This document shows, one piece after another, positions 34,630-43,764 of a stretch of DNA of 64,000 nt. The stretch comes from Bacteroidales bacterium (GTDB lineage Bacteria > Bacteroidota > Bacteroidia > Bacteroidales > UBA932). The notes under the pieces are model-generated. The model ran no database searches and was not told where the DNA came from. It saw only the letters and a list, made by a program, of their open reading frames with translations. The DNA lies in contig JAQVBQ010000002.1 in NCBI GenBank assembly GCA_028690215.1, positions 62,001-126,000 of the forward strand. Direction: 5' to 3'. A program made the translations under genes and the position numbers. The stretch's first letter is position 1; each line of letters opens with the position of its first letter.

Positions 34630-35886
34630 TTATTTCTTTCCCAAGTTATTGACAAGTGTGTCCAGATATTGCACAGAGACCAATGAATCAATCTGATGCT
34701 TCATGTTTGCCATGTTTGTCCTGAAAGTCTCCATGTTAGAGGGATCAACCTTCTTGGCAGGAGGAGATTCCATACTGAGTGGATTTATAGGTTTCCCGTT
34801 TTTCCAGACTCTGAAATCCAGGTGAGGGCCTGTGGACAATCCAGTGCTTCCGACATAACCAATAATCTGCCCCTGACGCACCCTCGAACCTCTGGCTACT
34901 CCGGTTCCATATTTTGAGAGATGGAGGTAGGCTGTGGTAAAGGTTGCATTATGCTTTATCTTGACGGTGTTTCCACCACCTCCCGCATAACCTTTCTGAA
35001 TCACGACACCATCTCCAATTGACATAACAGGTGTGCCTCTTGGTGCTGCATAGTCAACGCCGGTATGTGGTCTGACAATTCTGGTTACAGGGTGTCTGCG
35101 GGAATATGTAAAGCCTGAGGATACTCTCGTATAACTCAGAGGAGCCTTAAGGAAAGCCTTTTTCAGATTTTCACCCAATGAATTGAAGTATTGGACTGAT
35201 GTCGTATCTCCCTCTTTAAAAAGGTATGCATCATAGACCTTACCTTTGCTTGTAAAGGTTGCTGTGTAAACTGTTCCTATACTTACAACCTCATCCTTGA
35301 CAATAATTTCATCAAATAAGAACTTGAATCTGTCACCCTTCTGCAATCCGAAGAAGTCAACAGACCATGCGTATATATTTTCAAGCCTGCTGGCAATCTC
35401 ATAATTCAGGCCGGCCCTCTCGACATCAGCCCATAATGAATTCTCTATTACCACCTCTGCTACTCTTGTCCTTGTCTCGGTCTGCTCTGTGTAATTCTTG
35501 ACAAAGATTGAGTCATGAAGCCCAAAAACCACATATGAGGTCCTGCTCTCCTGATATACCAGATAGGCTAATTTTGGATTTTCATCTCTTGTATAGAACG
35601 CCCTGAAGTTGTTTCCCACTTTCAGTTTTTTCAGGTCAAACACACCATCACAAGCCTCCGTCAATGCGTAGGCATCTGTACTTGTTGCGCCTAAATCAGT
35701 CATCAGGGTTGAAAAAAACTGTCCGCTTTTAACGCTTCCCTCCTCTATGTCAAATTCGGATATTGGAATCCCGAATTCTGTGACAATCTCCTCTTTATTT
35801 TCCTGATTGGTTTCTGAATCCTTTGTATTATCACATGCACAGGAGACAGTTAAAAATAACGATAATAAAAATAGTACTCTCTTCAT
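34630..35886 (-). CDS. M23 family metallopeptidase lipoprotein (OapA-like)
   Basis: The 418-residue protein has lipobox LTVSCACD (Cys16), an OapA/LysM-like N-terminal part and a C-terminal M23 domain. Zinc-site residues are H274 and D278 in HTGVDYAAP and the catalytic-type H322 in YLHLSKYG. The usual HxH reads H355-L-D357 (GPHLDFRVW), so the third zinc ligand is Asp where His is normal. It should cut or bind peptidoglycan cross-bridges in the periplasm. A near-consensus -7 box (TATCTTCG, minus strand) is at 35904-35911. The dcw cluster is divergent from it. Confidence 0.87.
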   Translation of the reverse strand: MKRVLFLLSLFLTVSCACDNTKDSETNQENKEEIVTEFGIPISEFDIEEGSVKSGQFFSTLMTDLGATSTDAYALTEACDGVFDLKKLKVGNNFRAFYTRDENPKLAYLVYQESRTSYVVFGLHDSIFVKNYTEQTETRTRVAEVVIENSLWADVERAGLNYEIASRLENIYAWSVDFFGLQKGDRFKFLFDEIIVKDEVVSIGTVYTATFTSKGKVYDAYLFKEGDTTSVQYFNSLGENLKKAFLKAPLSYTRVSSGFTYSRRHPVTRIVRPHTGVDYAAPRGTPVMSIGDGVVIQKGYAGGGGNTVKIKHNATFTTAYLHLSKYGTGVARGSRVRQGQIIGYVGSTGLSTGPHLDFRVWKNGKPINPLSMESPPAKKVDPSNMETFRTNMANMKHQIDSLVSVQYLDTLVNNLGKK

Positions 35887-35965
35887 AACAATTAATTTCA
35901 GCCCGAAGATAGCAATTTCAATTTAATTGTTCGTAAGTCGGTGTAAAAGTTTGCATGATTTTGGG

Positions 35966-35994
35966 TATTTTTGTAAAAAGTTTTTATATTTTTG
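35966..35994 (+). promoter_or_regulatory. Tandem -7 boxes (TATTTTTG twice) for the dcw cluster
   Basis: Two identical TATTTTTG words, at 35966-35973 and 35987-35994, lie 46 and 25 bases before the mraZ ATG at 36020. They may be two start points for the whole division and cell wall operon. No second strong promoter was seen within the cluster. Confidence 0.5.
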
Positions 35995-36019
35995 CATTAG
36001 AAATAAAATAGAGTTTCAA

Positions 36020-36463
36020 ATGGTTAACTTTTTCGGGGAATATACTGTAAAGATGGACGATAAGTGCAGGCTGGTACTGCCCTCAACGTTCAAATCTTTC
36101 CTCAAGGACGGAGACATGCGCTTCGTTGTGAGAAAAGAGATCTTTTCAGATTGCCTGGAACTGTTCACTTATGATGATTGGAATGCAGAATCGGAGAAGG
36201 TAAGAGCCAGGCTTAACATGAATAAACGGGAACACGTACTTCTATGGCGTGAGTATAACAGGGAGATTGCCCTGGTAACCCCGGACGAGAAAATGGGCAG
36301 AATCTCCATTCCAAAGAAGTTACTTGAGAAAATCGGCGTTGTCAAAGAGGTGATCTTTGTGGGTATTGGAAACAAGATCGAAGTCTGGGCAAGCGACAAG
36401 TATCAGAACTCAAAATTATCCGACAGCGACTACCTCGCATTACTTGAAAAGACATTAGGATAA
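36020..36463 (+). CDS. mraZ: Transcriptional regulator MraZ
   Basis: The 147-residue protein has two AbrB-like MraZ/SpoVT folds, with MDDKCRLVLPSTFK in the first and DEKMGRISIPKKLLEKIG in the second, as expected for the dcw-cluster DNA-binding protein. It usually represses its own operon through repeats upstream. The ATG at 36020 is chosen because the longer frame to 35927 contains both -7 boxes. It is first in the cluster. Confidence 0.93.
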   Translation: MVNFFGEYTVKMDDKCRLVLPSTFKSFLKDGDMRFVVRKEIFSDCLELFTYDDWNAESEKVRARLNMNKREHVLLWREYNREIALVTPDEKMGRISIPKKLLEKIGVVKEVIFVGIGNKIEVWASDKYQNSKLSDSDYLALLEKTLG

Positions 36464-36468
36464 GGAGG
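36462..36468 (+). promoter_or_regulatory. Strong Shine-Dalgarno AAGGAGG for rsmH
   Basis: AAGGAGG overlaps the mraZ stop codon and ends 9 bases before the rsmH ATG. Such a full site is rare in this window, where most starts lack one. Confidence 0.6.
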
Positions 36469-36477
36469 CCCGACATT

Positions 36478-37380
36478 ATGAGTAATTATCATACACCTGT
36501 CCTGTTAGATCAAAGTGTATCCGCCTTAGCAATATCACCAGGCGGAGTATACGTTGATGCCACATTCGGAGGCGGAGGCCACAGCAGAGAGATTCTTTCA
36601 AGAATGGATGAGAGTTCAAGGCTTATTGCATTCGACCGTGATATGGACGCTCTTAAGAATGCCCCTAACGACGGGAGGTTAATCCTGATAAATAACAACT
36701 TCAGATTCGTACAGAACTTTGTCCGTCATAACGGGTACGAATATGTTGACGGAATCCTGGCAGACCTGGGAGTCTCTTCACATCAATTTGACACAGAGGA
36801 GAGAGGGTTTTCATTCAGATTTGACTCAGCTCTCGACATGAGGATGAGCAACGATTCAAACATAACTGCAGCAGATATTGTCAACACATATACAGAATCA
36901 GATCTTGAGGCTATTTTCCGGAATTACGGAGAGGTAGAGAACAGCCGAAGAGTTGCAGCTCTTATCTGTAAATCTCGTTCTGAAAACAAGATTATATTAA
37001 CCAGCGACCTCAACAGAGCCATTGAAAGCGTGTTGCCGAAATTTGCGGAACACAAGTACCTTGCTAAGGTTTATCAGGCTCTCCGAATTGAGGTTAACGG
37101 AGAGATGAGGGCCCTCGAAGGCTTCCTGTACGGTGCGCTCTCCTCGCTCAGAAGCGGAGGAAGGCTCGTTGTGATAACATATCACTCTCTTGAAGACAGG
37201 ATGGTCAAGAACTTTATGAAAAGCGGAAATATTAGCGGTACAACTGAAAAGGACTTTTTTGGCAATACCCGGAGTCCATTCAGATTGGTGACAAAGAAAC
37301 CCCTGCTTCCTGAAGAAGATGAGATTGCATCCAATACCAGGGCAAGGAGTGCAAAACTTAGAGTGGCAGAGAAGATATGA
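36478..37380 (+). CDS. rsmH: 16S rRNA (cytosine-1402 N4) methyltransferase RsmH
   Basis: The 300-residue SAM enzyme begins YHTPVLLDQSV and has the SAM loop VDATFGGGGHSREIL, ADLGVSSHQFD and the C-terminal VITYHSLEDRMVKNFM, all RsmH (MraW) signatures. It methylates N4 of C1402, the same base whose ribose is modified by RsmI, also encoded here. It overlaps ftsL by 4 bases (ATGA). Confidence 0.96.
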   Translation: MSNYHTPVLLDQSVSALAISPGGVYVDATFGGGGHSREILSRMDESSRLIAFDRDMDALKNAPNDGRLILINNNFRFVQNFVRHNGYEYVDGILADLGVSSHQFDTEERGFSFRFDSALDMRMSNDSNITAADIVNTYTESDLEAIFRNYGEVENSRRVAALICKSRSENKIILTSDLNRAIESVLPKFAEHKYLAKVYQALRIEVNGEMRALEGFLYGALSSLRSGGRLVVITYHSLEDRMVKNFMKSGNISGTTEKDFFGNTRSPFRLVTKKPLLPEEDEIASNTRARSAKLRVAEKI

Positions 37381-37700
37381 AATCAAGAGAGGTCATAGAC
37401 AATTTAGCCGGCGGGATGTGGCTTGTAAGAACAGGCGTATTCAAGCACGCCACCTTTGTGATATATATCTTCTTTCTGGTAATTCTTTATATAGCTATGA
37501 ATTTCGGTATTGACAGCAGTCAGGTTACTGAAAGAAGAAATGTACAGATTCTGAAGGATCTTAAGGCTGATTACACAGGAAAGACTGCAAGACTATTATA
37601 CCAGAGCAAACGTCTGGAGGTTGAATTGAAATTAACGGAGTATAACTCCACATTGAAGAATCCAAATGAACCACCCCGCAGGGTGATAATAGAGAAATAG
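37377..37700 (+). CDS. ftsL: FtsL-like division protein
   Basis: The 107-residue bitopic protein has one transmembrane helix (about residues 22-42) and an extracytoplasmic coiled-coil-like tail. The sequence is poorly conserved. The assignment as FtsL rests on size, topology and the position between rsmH and ftsI, which is standard in dcw clusters. It would join FtsQ/FtsB-like partners in activating FtsWI. Confidence 0.78.
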   Translation: MKSREVIDNLAGGMWLVRTGVFKHATFVIYIFFLVILYIAMNFGIDSSQVTERRNVQILKDLKADYTGKTARLLYQSKRLEVELKLTEYNSTLKNPNEPPRRVIIEK

Positions 37701-37701
37701 G

Positions 37702-39744
37702 ATGAAGGGAGTAATGAATAGAGCATTTGTAGTGTACGCACTCTTTGTAATAGCAGGCATAGCCGTTATTGCAAGGATGGTGTATCTGCAATACATTACT
37801 ACCGAGGACCTAAAAAGCGAAGTAAAGACATTCAGGGTAGAGGAGATAGAGGCCACCAGGGGAAGTATCCTGGCCTGTGACGGAAGGACACTCTCATCTT
37901 CAGTGCCTTATTACAAGATAAGAATGGATTGCATTGTTCCTGAACAATCTGTTTTTGATATGTATAAAGACTCCCTTGCTATTGCACTCAGCGAGTTTTT
38001 CGGTGACAACCCGGCATCCTGGTATAAAAAAAGGATGGAAACAGCAAGGGCAATAAAAGACAGAGACATATCGCTCGGGAACAGACTTGTTGACCATTCC
38101 GAATTAATGATTATCAAGAACTTCCCCCTTTTCAGACTCGGGACTCTTAAAGGCGGCTTCATCTCTGAACAGAAGAACAAAAGGAAGAATCCTTACGACA
38201 GACTTGCATACAGAACAATCGGATTCATAAACATAAACGGTAAGGGAGTTGGGATTGAAGAAAGTTTCGACTATTACCTCAAAGGAACACCGGGAAGTCA
38301 GGTCGTGCAAAAGCTTCTTAAAGACCAATGGAAAACAGTTGATATGGATAAGATTATCCAACCTAAAGATGGTTATGATGTCCAGACAACACTTAACATA
38401 GATTTCCAGGAAGCTGCCGAAGCTGCGCTGAAAGAGCAACTTTCTCTTTCCGACCAGTTTGAGGGCGCAACTGCAATTGTCATGGAGGTAAAGACAGGAG
38501 CCATAAGGGCCATTGCTAATATGAGAAAAGACAGCAATGGCAATTTTGATGAGGTATTCAACTATGCTATCGGTCAGGCAACTGAACCTGGATCTACTTT
38601 CAAACTTGCAACACTTGTGGCTTTGATTGAAGATGGATATGTCACTCTTGAAACTCCTGTAGATGCAGGTAACGGAAAATGGCCATATGCAGGTCACACC
38701 ATTTCAGACGTTACAGCCGGCGGCTACGGTCAGATCAACGTATTAAAGGCTTTCGAGAAATCCTCAAATGTTGCTTTTGCCAAGCTTGCCGTTGAGTACT
38801 ATGCAAACAACGAAAAGAAATTTGTTGACAGGATCAACAATATGAAGCTCAACGAGAAGTTCAACCTGGACCTTAAGGGAGAGGCAAGAGCTGTGATATA
38901 TGCTCCGGGGGATAAATCATGGTCTAAACTTACTCTGCCTCTTATGGGTATCGGTTATGCAACACTGCTTACACCTTTGCACACGCTAGCCTTTTACAAT
39001 GCCATTGCCAACGGGGGGAAAATGATGAAACCATATTTCGTTGAGAATATTCAAAAAAATGGTGTTATAGAAAAGAGGTTTGAGCCCGTAGAACTCAGCG
39101 GCTCTATATGTTCGAAATCCACTCTTACACTTGTCCACAAAGCTTTGAGAGGTGTTGTCGAAGAGGGAACAGGAAGGGCTCTAAACGATAAAAGATATGC
39201 CATTTCAGGCAAGACCGGAACTGCGAGGATCGCCTTCAACGGAGCCGGTTACACAGATAAAGAGGGATACAAGAGACACCAGGCATCCTTTGCAGGATTT
39301 TTCCCGTCAGAGAACCCTAAGTATTCTGCAATAGTAGTTCTATATACAGGCAGAACAAGAGGTAACTTTTACGGTGGCGGCTGGGCAGCCCCTGTTTTCA
39401 AGAAGATTGCAGACAAGATATATGTCTCCTCTCCGGAGTGGATTTCACCTGTTGAGGGAAATGGAAGTATCAGCGGCAAGAGCAGAGAGATTCTTGCCAA
39501 TCTGGATTCTTTCAAATGTGATTCTATACCTCAAGTTAAAGGACTTGGGATCAGAGATGCTCTTTACATATTGGAAAACCAAGGATATAAAGTAAGGTTT
39601 TCAGGCAAGGGGAAGGTAATATCACAGAGCCACATCCCCGGTAACGATTTGGACAACAAAGGTTTAATATATTTACAACTTTCTGATTATCATGAAATTA
39701 CAAGAGATACTCTCAAACAGCAGGATACTACAGATATTAGGTGA
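37702..39744 (+). CDS. ftsI: Penicillin-binding protein, division transpeptidase FtsI with PASTA domain
   Basis: The 680-residue class B PBP has an N-terminal helix (about residues 8-28), a dimerisation domain, and the transpeptidase with S298-T-F-K, SSN in FEKSSNVAFAK and KTG in ISGKTGTARI. A PASTA domain (about 610-665) follows, unlike proteobacterial FtsI but typical of Bacteroidota and Gram-positives. It cross-links septal peptidoglycan with FtsW. The last 53 bases overlap the start of murE in another frame. Confidence 0.93.
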   Translation: MKGVMNRAFVVYALFVIAGIAVIARMVYLQYITTEDLKSEVKTFRVEEIEATRGSILACDGRTLSSSVPYYKIRMDCIVPEQSVFDMYKDSLAIALSEFFGDNPASWYKKRMETARAIKDRDISLGNRLVDHSELMIIKNFPLFRLGTLKGGFISEQKNKRKNPYDRLAYRTIGFININGKGVGIEESFDYYLKGTPGSQVVQKLLKDQWKTVDMDKIIQPKDGYDVQTTLNIDFQEAAEAALKEQLSLSDQFEGATAIVMEVKTGAIRAIANMRKDSNGNFDEVFNYAIGQATEPGSTFKLATLVALIEDGYVTLETPVDAGNGKWPYAGHTISDVTAGGYGQINVLKAFEKSSNVAFAKLAVEYYANNEKKFVDRINNMKLNEKFNLDLKGEARAVIYAPGDKSWSKLTLPLMGIGYATLLTPLHTLAFYNAIANGGKMMKPYFVENIQKNGVIEKRFEPVELSGSICSKSTLTLVHKALRGVVEEGTGRALNDKRYAISGKTGTARIAFNGAGYTDKEGYKRHQASFAGFFPSENPKYSAIVVLYTGRTRGNFYGGGWAAPVFKKIADKIYVSSPEWISPVEGNGSISGKSREILANLDSFKCDSIPQVKGLGIRDALYILENQGYKVRFSGKGKVISQSHIPGNDLDNKGLIYLQLSDYHEITRDTLKQQDTTDIR

Positions 39745-41143
39745 TTGTAATATCGAAATCAGTTCTGTATGTTTTGATTCAAGGAAGGTAAGCAAAGGCT
39801 CGCTGTTTGTGGCTTTGAAGGGAGTGACTTCAGATGGTCACGATTACATTGCACAAGCTGTGGCAGCCGGTGCCAAGGCTGTTATATGCGAAGTCCTGCC
39901 AGAAGAGAATATCTCTGCTACAATTATTCAGGTAACAGACAGCCATCTTACACTGGGGATTGTAGCCTCCAATTTTTACGGAAGACCATCCGAAAAGCTT
40001 AAATTGATTGGTATCACAGGCACCAATGGCAAGACTACTACAGTTACACTCCTGTACAGATTATTTACTGATATGGGATATAAATGTGGTTTATTGTCGA
40101 CAATCGTGAACTATATAGCCGGCAAGACGATTGATGCAACTCACACCACCCCTGACCCGATTCAGATTAATGAGCTGCTCGCTCAGATGACAGATTGTGG
40201 TTGTGAATTCTGCTTCATGGAGGTCAGCTCCCACTCTCTCCACCAGAAGAGAGTCGCAGGTCTCAACTTCTCAGGAGCGATTTTCTCTAACATAACTCGT
40301 GACCACCTGGACTATCACAAGACATTTGACGAATATATAAGAGTAAAGAAAATCCTCTTTGATTCCCTTCCTTCATCTGCTTTTGCGCTAACAAATATTG
40401 ATGACAAGAATGGTCTGGTCATGATCCAGAACACAACTGCACATATTTACAGATACTCCTGTCACTCTCCGGCAGAATTTAACTGCAGGATTATTGAAAA
40501 GGGAATGGACGGGATGCTGCTTAACATAGACAACAGAGAGGTATGGACTAAATTCATAGGTGAGCACAATGCATACAACCTTTTGGCCGTATACTCCTCT
40601 GCTGTAATAATGGGCTTTGACAAAGAGGAGATTTTGGTGCATATAAGTAATATGACATCTGTAGCTGGAAGACTTGAATACCTGAAAGGCAAAAATGATC
40701 TCACAGCAGTCGTTGATTACGCACACACTCCCGATGCACTTGAAAATGTTCTCAGAACACTCAGGGAGTCTGCCGATGACAAGAGCATTACTACCGTATT
40801 CGGCTGCGGAGGAAACAGAGACAAGGGTAAAAGGCCTGAAATGGCAGCTATTGCGGCCAAATACTCAGACAGAATTATTGTCACTTCGGACAATCCAAGA
40901 TTTGAAGAACCTGAAGAGATAATAAACGACATAAGAGCCGGCTTCTCACGCTCAGATATTTCGAAGGCGATGTTCATAACAGATCGCAGGGAGGCCATAC
41001 GCACAGCAATCATCACCGCTCCTGCAGGCAGTATAATACTAGTTGCCGGAAAGGGGCATGAAAACTACCAGGACGTAAAGGGTGTGAAACACCACTTCGA
41101 CGATAAGGAGATAATAGCGGATGTAATAAATTTAAACAGTTAG
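39692..41143 (+). CDS. murE: UDP-MurNAc-tripeptide synthetase MurE (meso-DAP adding)
   Basis: The 483-residue Mur ligase has ATP-binding GITGTNGKTTTV (about residues 107-118), the THTTPDP substrate motif, and TSDNPRFEEP, whose DNPR is characteristic of meso-diaminopimelate enzymes. It adds the third amino acid to UDP-MurNAc-L-Ala-D-Glu. The start at 39692 lies 53 bases inside ftsI. MKLQEIL... matches family starts and the next region is needed for the fold, so I accept the overlap. Confidence 0.94.
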   Translation: MKLQEILSNSRILQILGDCNIEISSVCFDSRKVSKGSLFVALKGVTSDGHDYIAQAVAAGAKAVICEVLPEENISATIIQVTDSHLTLGIVASNFYGRPSEKLKLIGITGTNGKTTTVTLLYRLFTDMGYKCGLLSTIVNYIAGKTIDATHTTPDPIQINELLAQMTDCGCEFCFMEVSSHSLHQKRVAGLNFSGAIFSNITRDHLDYHKTFDEYIRVKKILFDSLPSSAFALTNIDDKNGLVMIQNTTAHIYRYSCHSPAEFNCRIIEKGMDGMLLNIDNREVWTKFIGEHNAYNLLAVYSSAVIMGFDKEEILVHISNMTSVAGRLEYLKGKNDLTAVVDYAHTPDALENVLRTLRESADDKSITTVFGCGGNRDKGKRPEMAAIAAKYSDRIIVTSDNPRFEEPEEIINDIRAGFSRSDISKAMFITDRREAIRTAIITAPAGSIILVAGKGHENYQDVKGVKHHFDDKEIIADVINLNS

Positions 41144-41146
41144 AAG

Positions 41147-42427
41147 ATGCTTTACAATCTGTTCGAATACTTAAACGGTCATATAGACTTCCCCGGAATG
41201 GGTCTTTTAAAGTACATCTCATTCAGGGCTATTTCAGCATCCATTATTTCATTGCTGATTGCACTCTTTGTTGGCAAGAAGATAATAAACAAACTTGCAA
41301 AGAAACAGATAGGCGAGACAATCAGGGATCTCGGACTAGAAGGTCAAATGCAGAAAAAGGGAACTCCCACAATGGGCGGTATCATTATTCTCATATCTTT
41401 TCTGATTCCGGCAATTCTACTGGGCGACCTGACAAACGTATATGTAATACTTATGATTGTTACGGCAATATGGCTGGGATTCATAGGATTCGTTGATGAC
41501 TATATAAAGGTTTTTAAAAAGAATAAAGAGGGTCTTTCAGGGAAATTCAAGATTATAGGGCAGGTCAGTCTGGGACTCATTGTTGGTTTGACGCTATATT
41601 TCAGTGACCAGGCGGTGATTCGCACCCCTGCTTCTCAGCGTAGCAGTGATGCTCATGCCGAAATTGTATCACAGGAGGGTTTTTCTGATAAGATTTCATT
41701 CTTCCAGGAGGAGAAAAGCACAAAAACTACTATTCCGTTTTTCAAGGGCAACGAGCTGGATTACTCATGGCTCTCTCCTATTCAGGGAAAAGGCAAAGAG
41801 ATTGGAGGTTGGATTATCTATATAGTTGTTATAATTTTTGTGGTAACTGCTGTTTCAAACGGAACAAATCTGACGGACGGGATGGATGGTCTCTCAACTG
41901 GAATTTCAGCCATTGTGGGAGCCACGCTCGGAATACTTGCCTATGTCTCCGGCAACGTAATATACTCCAATTACCTGAACATAATGTATATACCATACAC
42001 AGGAGAGCTTGTGATTGTGCTTGCCGCATTCATCGGAGCACTGGCCGGATTCCTCTGGTATAACTCATACCCCGCTCAGGTGTTCATGGGGGATACAGGA
42101 AGCCTTGCAATCGGTGGTATTATTGCCGTAGCTGCAATTGTGATAAAGAAGGAACTTCTGATTCCTATCCTTTGCGGAATATTCTTCGTCGAAAGTCTCT
42201 CAGTTATTATACAGAGATTCTATTTCAAGTACACCCGAAAGAAATACGGAAAAGGAGTCCGCGTTTTCAGGATGTCTCCTCTGCATCACCATTTTCAGAA
42301 GGAAGAGAAGGATGCGATTATCCAATATCCAAAAAAACTGCTTCCGGAAGCAAAAATAGTTGCCAGATTCTGGATTATAGCAGTATTGCTGGCAGTATTC
42401 ACTTTAATAACATTAAAAATCAGATAA
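41147..42427 (+). CDS. mraY: Phospho-MurNAc-pentapeptide transferase MraY
   Basis: The 426-residue polytopic enzyme has [10 protein letters not shown], the catalytic DDYIK ([15 protein letters not shown]), NLTDGMDGL and the late PLHHHF loop. It transfers phospho-MurNAc-pentapeptide to undecaprenyl phosphate to make lipid I. It is about 65 residues longer than E. coli MraY (360) because of a polar insertion at about residues 153-205 between helices, known from Bacteroidota. Confidence 0.95.
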   Translation: MLYNLFEYLNGHIDFPGMGLLKYISFRAISASIISLLIALFVGKKIINKLAKKQIGETIRDLGLEGQMQKKGTPTMGGIIILISFLIPAILLGDLTNVYVILMIVTAIWLGFIGFVDDYIKVFKKNKEGLSGKFKIIGQVSLGLIVGLTLYFSDQAVIRTPASQRSSDAHAEIVSQEGFSDKISFFQEEKSTKTTIPFFKGNELDYSWLSPIQGKGKEIGGWIIYIVVIIFVVTAVSNGTNLTDGMDGLSTGISAIVGATLGILAYVSGNVIYSNYLNIMYIPYTGELVIVLAAFIGALAGFLWYNSYPAQVFMGDTGSLAIGGIIAVAAIVIKKELLIPILCGIFFVESLSVIIQRFYFKYTRKKYGKGVRVFRMSPLHHHFQKEEKDAIIQYPKKLLPEAKIVARFWIIAVLLAVFTLITLKIR

Positions 42428-42428
42428 T

Positions 42429-43763
42429 ATGTCAAGAGTAGTAATTCTAGGTGGAGGTGAAAGTGGGGTTGGTTCAGCTGTTCTAGCAAAAGTCAAAGGA
42501 CACGAGGTGTTTCTTTCCGACAATGGAATGATCTCTCAAGAGGCGAAGGAGTTGATGGAAAAATGGGAAATCAGCTACGAAGAGGGAAGGCATACAAGAG
42601 AGCTTATCCTTAATGCCGGTGAAGTTGTGAAAAGCCCGGGCATTCCTGATTCTGCACCTATTATTGGAGATATCCGTGAAAAAAAGATCCCTGTGATTTC
42701 AGAAATTGAGTTTGCAGGAAGGTATGACAGATCAAAGAAGATCTGTATAACCGGAAGCAACGGCAAAACCACTACAACATCAATCATATACTTTCTTATG
42801 AAGAATGCAGGGCTAAACGTCGGGCTTGCCGGCAACATCGGACAGTCTTACGCTTACCAGGTTGCTACACAGAATTATGACTATTATGTCCTCGAACTGA
42901 GCAGCTTCCAGCTCGATGGCATGTATGACTTCAAGGCAGATATAGCTGTTCTTCTCAATATCACCCCTGACCATCTTGACAGATACAACAATCAGATGGA
43001 AAATTATATAATGTCAAAGTTTAGAATCACACAGAATATGTCGGAAAGCGACTGCTTTATTTTCTGTGCTGATGACGAGATAAGCATTTCACATCTGAAC
43101 AATATTGTACTTAAGGCAAAGCAACTTCCTTTCAGTCAGGAAAAGAGGGTTGAAGAGGGTGCATACCTGGAGGATAAACAGATTAAGGTTAAATACGAAG
43201 ACCGCGAGTATAATATGTTCATTAATGAACTTTCACTCCAGGGAAAACACAATATTTACAACTCAATGGCTGCCGCTGTTACAGGTAAAGTCCTCAACAT
43301 CAGGAACGAAGTGCTGCGCCAGAGCCTTACAACTTTCCAGGGGGTAGAACACAGACTTGAGAAGGTTCTTAAAGTTAAGAACGTACTTTATATAAACGAC
43401 TCGAAAGGTACCAATGTCAACTCTACATGGTATGCCCTCGAGAGTATGACAACCCCGGTCATATGGATCGCCGGCGGTAAAGATAAAGGAAACGATTACA
43501 GTCCTCTCTTCGACCTTGTCAAGGATAAGGTGAGAGCTATAATATGCCTGGGTGCCGACAACAGAAAGTTACACGAAGTATTTGAGGGTATGGTGGATTC
43601 AATGTATGACACAAGCTCTGCGGAAGAGGCTGTTAAAGTTGCTTATTCGATTGCCCAACCGGGAGATACAGTTCTTCTCTCTCCGGCTTGCGCAAGTTTC
43701 GATCTTTTCAAGAATTATGAGGAGAGAGGCAGATTGTTTAAAGAAGCCGTAAAAAATCTATAG
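42429..43763 (+). CDS. murD: UDP-MurNAc-L-alanine:D-glutamate ligase
   Basis: The 444-residue Mur ligase has the N-terminal Rossmann GGGESGVGSAVLA, ATP-binding ITGSNGKTTTTS (about residues 109-120), NITPDHLDRY and the domain 3 IAGGKDKGNDY. It adds D-glutamate to UDP-MurNAc-L-Ala. It starts 1 base after the mraY stop and ends 1 base before ftsW. Confidence 0.96.
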   Translation: MSRVVILGGGESGVGSAVLAKVKGHEVFLSDNGMISQEAKELMEKWEISYEEGRHTRELILNAGEVVKSPGIPDSAPIIGDIREKKIPVISEIEFAGRYDRSKKICITGSNGKTTTTSIIYFLMKNAGLNVGLAGNIGQSYAYQVATQNYDYYVLELSSFQLDGMYDFKADIAVLLNITPDHLDRYNNQMENYIMSKFRITQNMSESDCFIFCADDEISISHLNNIVLKAKQLPFSQEKRVEEGAYLEDKQIKVKYEDREYNMFINELSLQGKHNIYNSMAAAVTGKVLNIRNEVLRQSLTTFQGVEHRLEKVLKVKNVLYINDSKGTNVNSTWYALESMTTPVIWIAGGKDKGNDYSPLFDLVKDKVRAIICLGADNRKLHEVFEGMVDSMYDTSSAEEAVKVAYSIAQPGDTVLLSPACASFDLFKNYEERGRLFKEAVKNL

Positions 43764-43764
43764 C

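Noticed and set aside
38104-38697. 197-codon antisense ORF within ftsI
   Set aside because: It is opposite to conserved transpeptidase motifs, Cys-rich and without domain or start signal; a shadow of ftsI.
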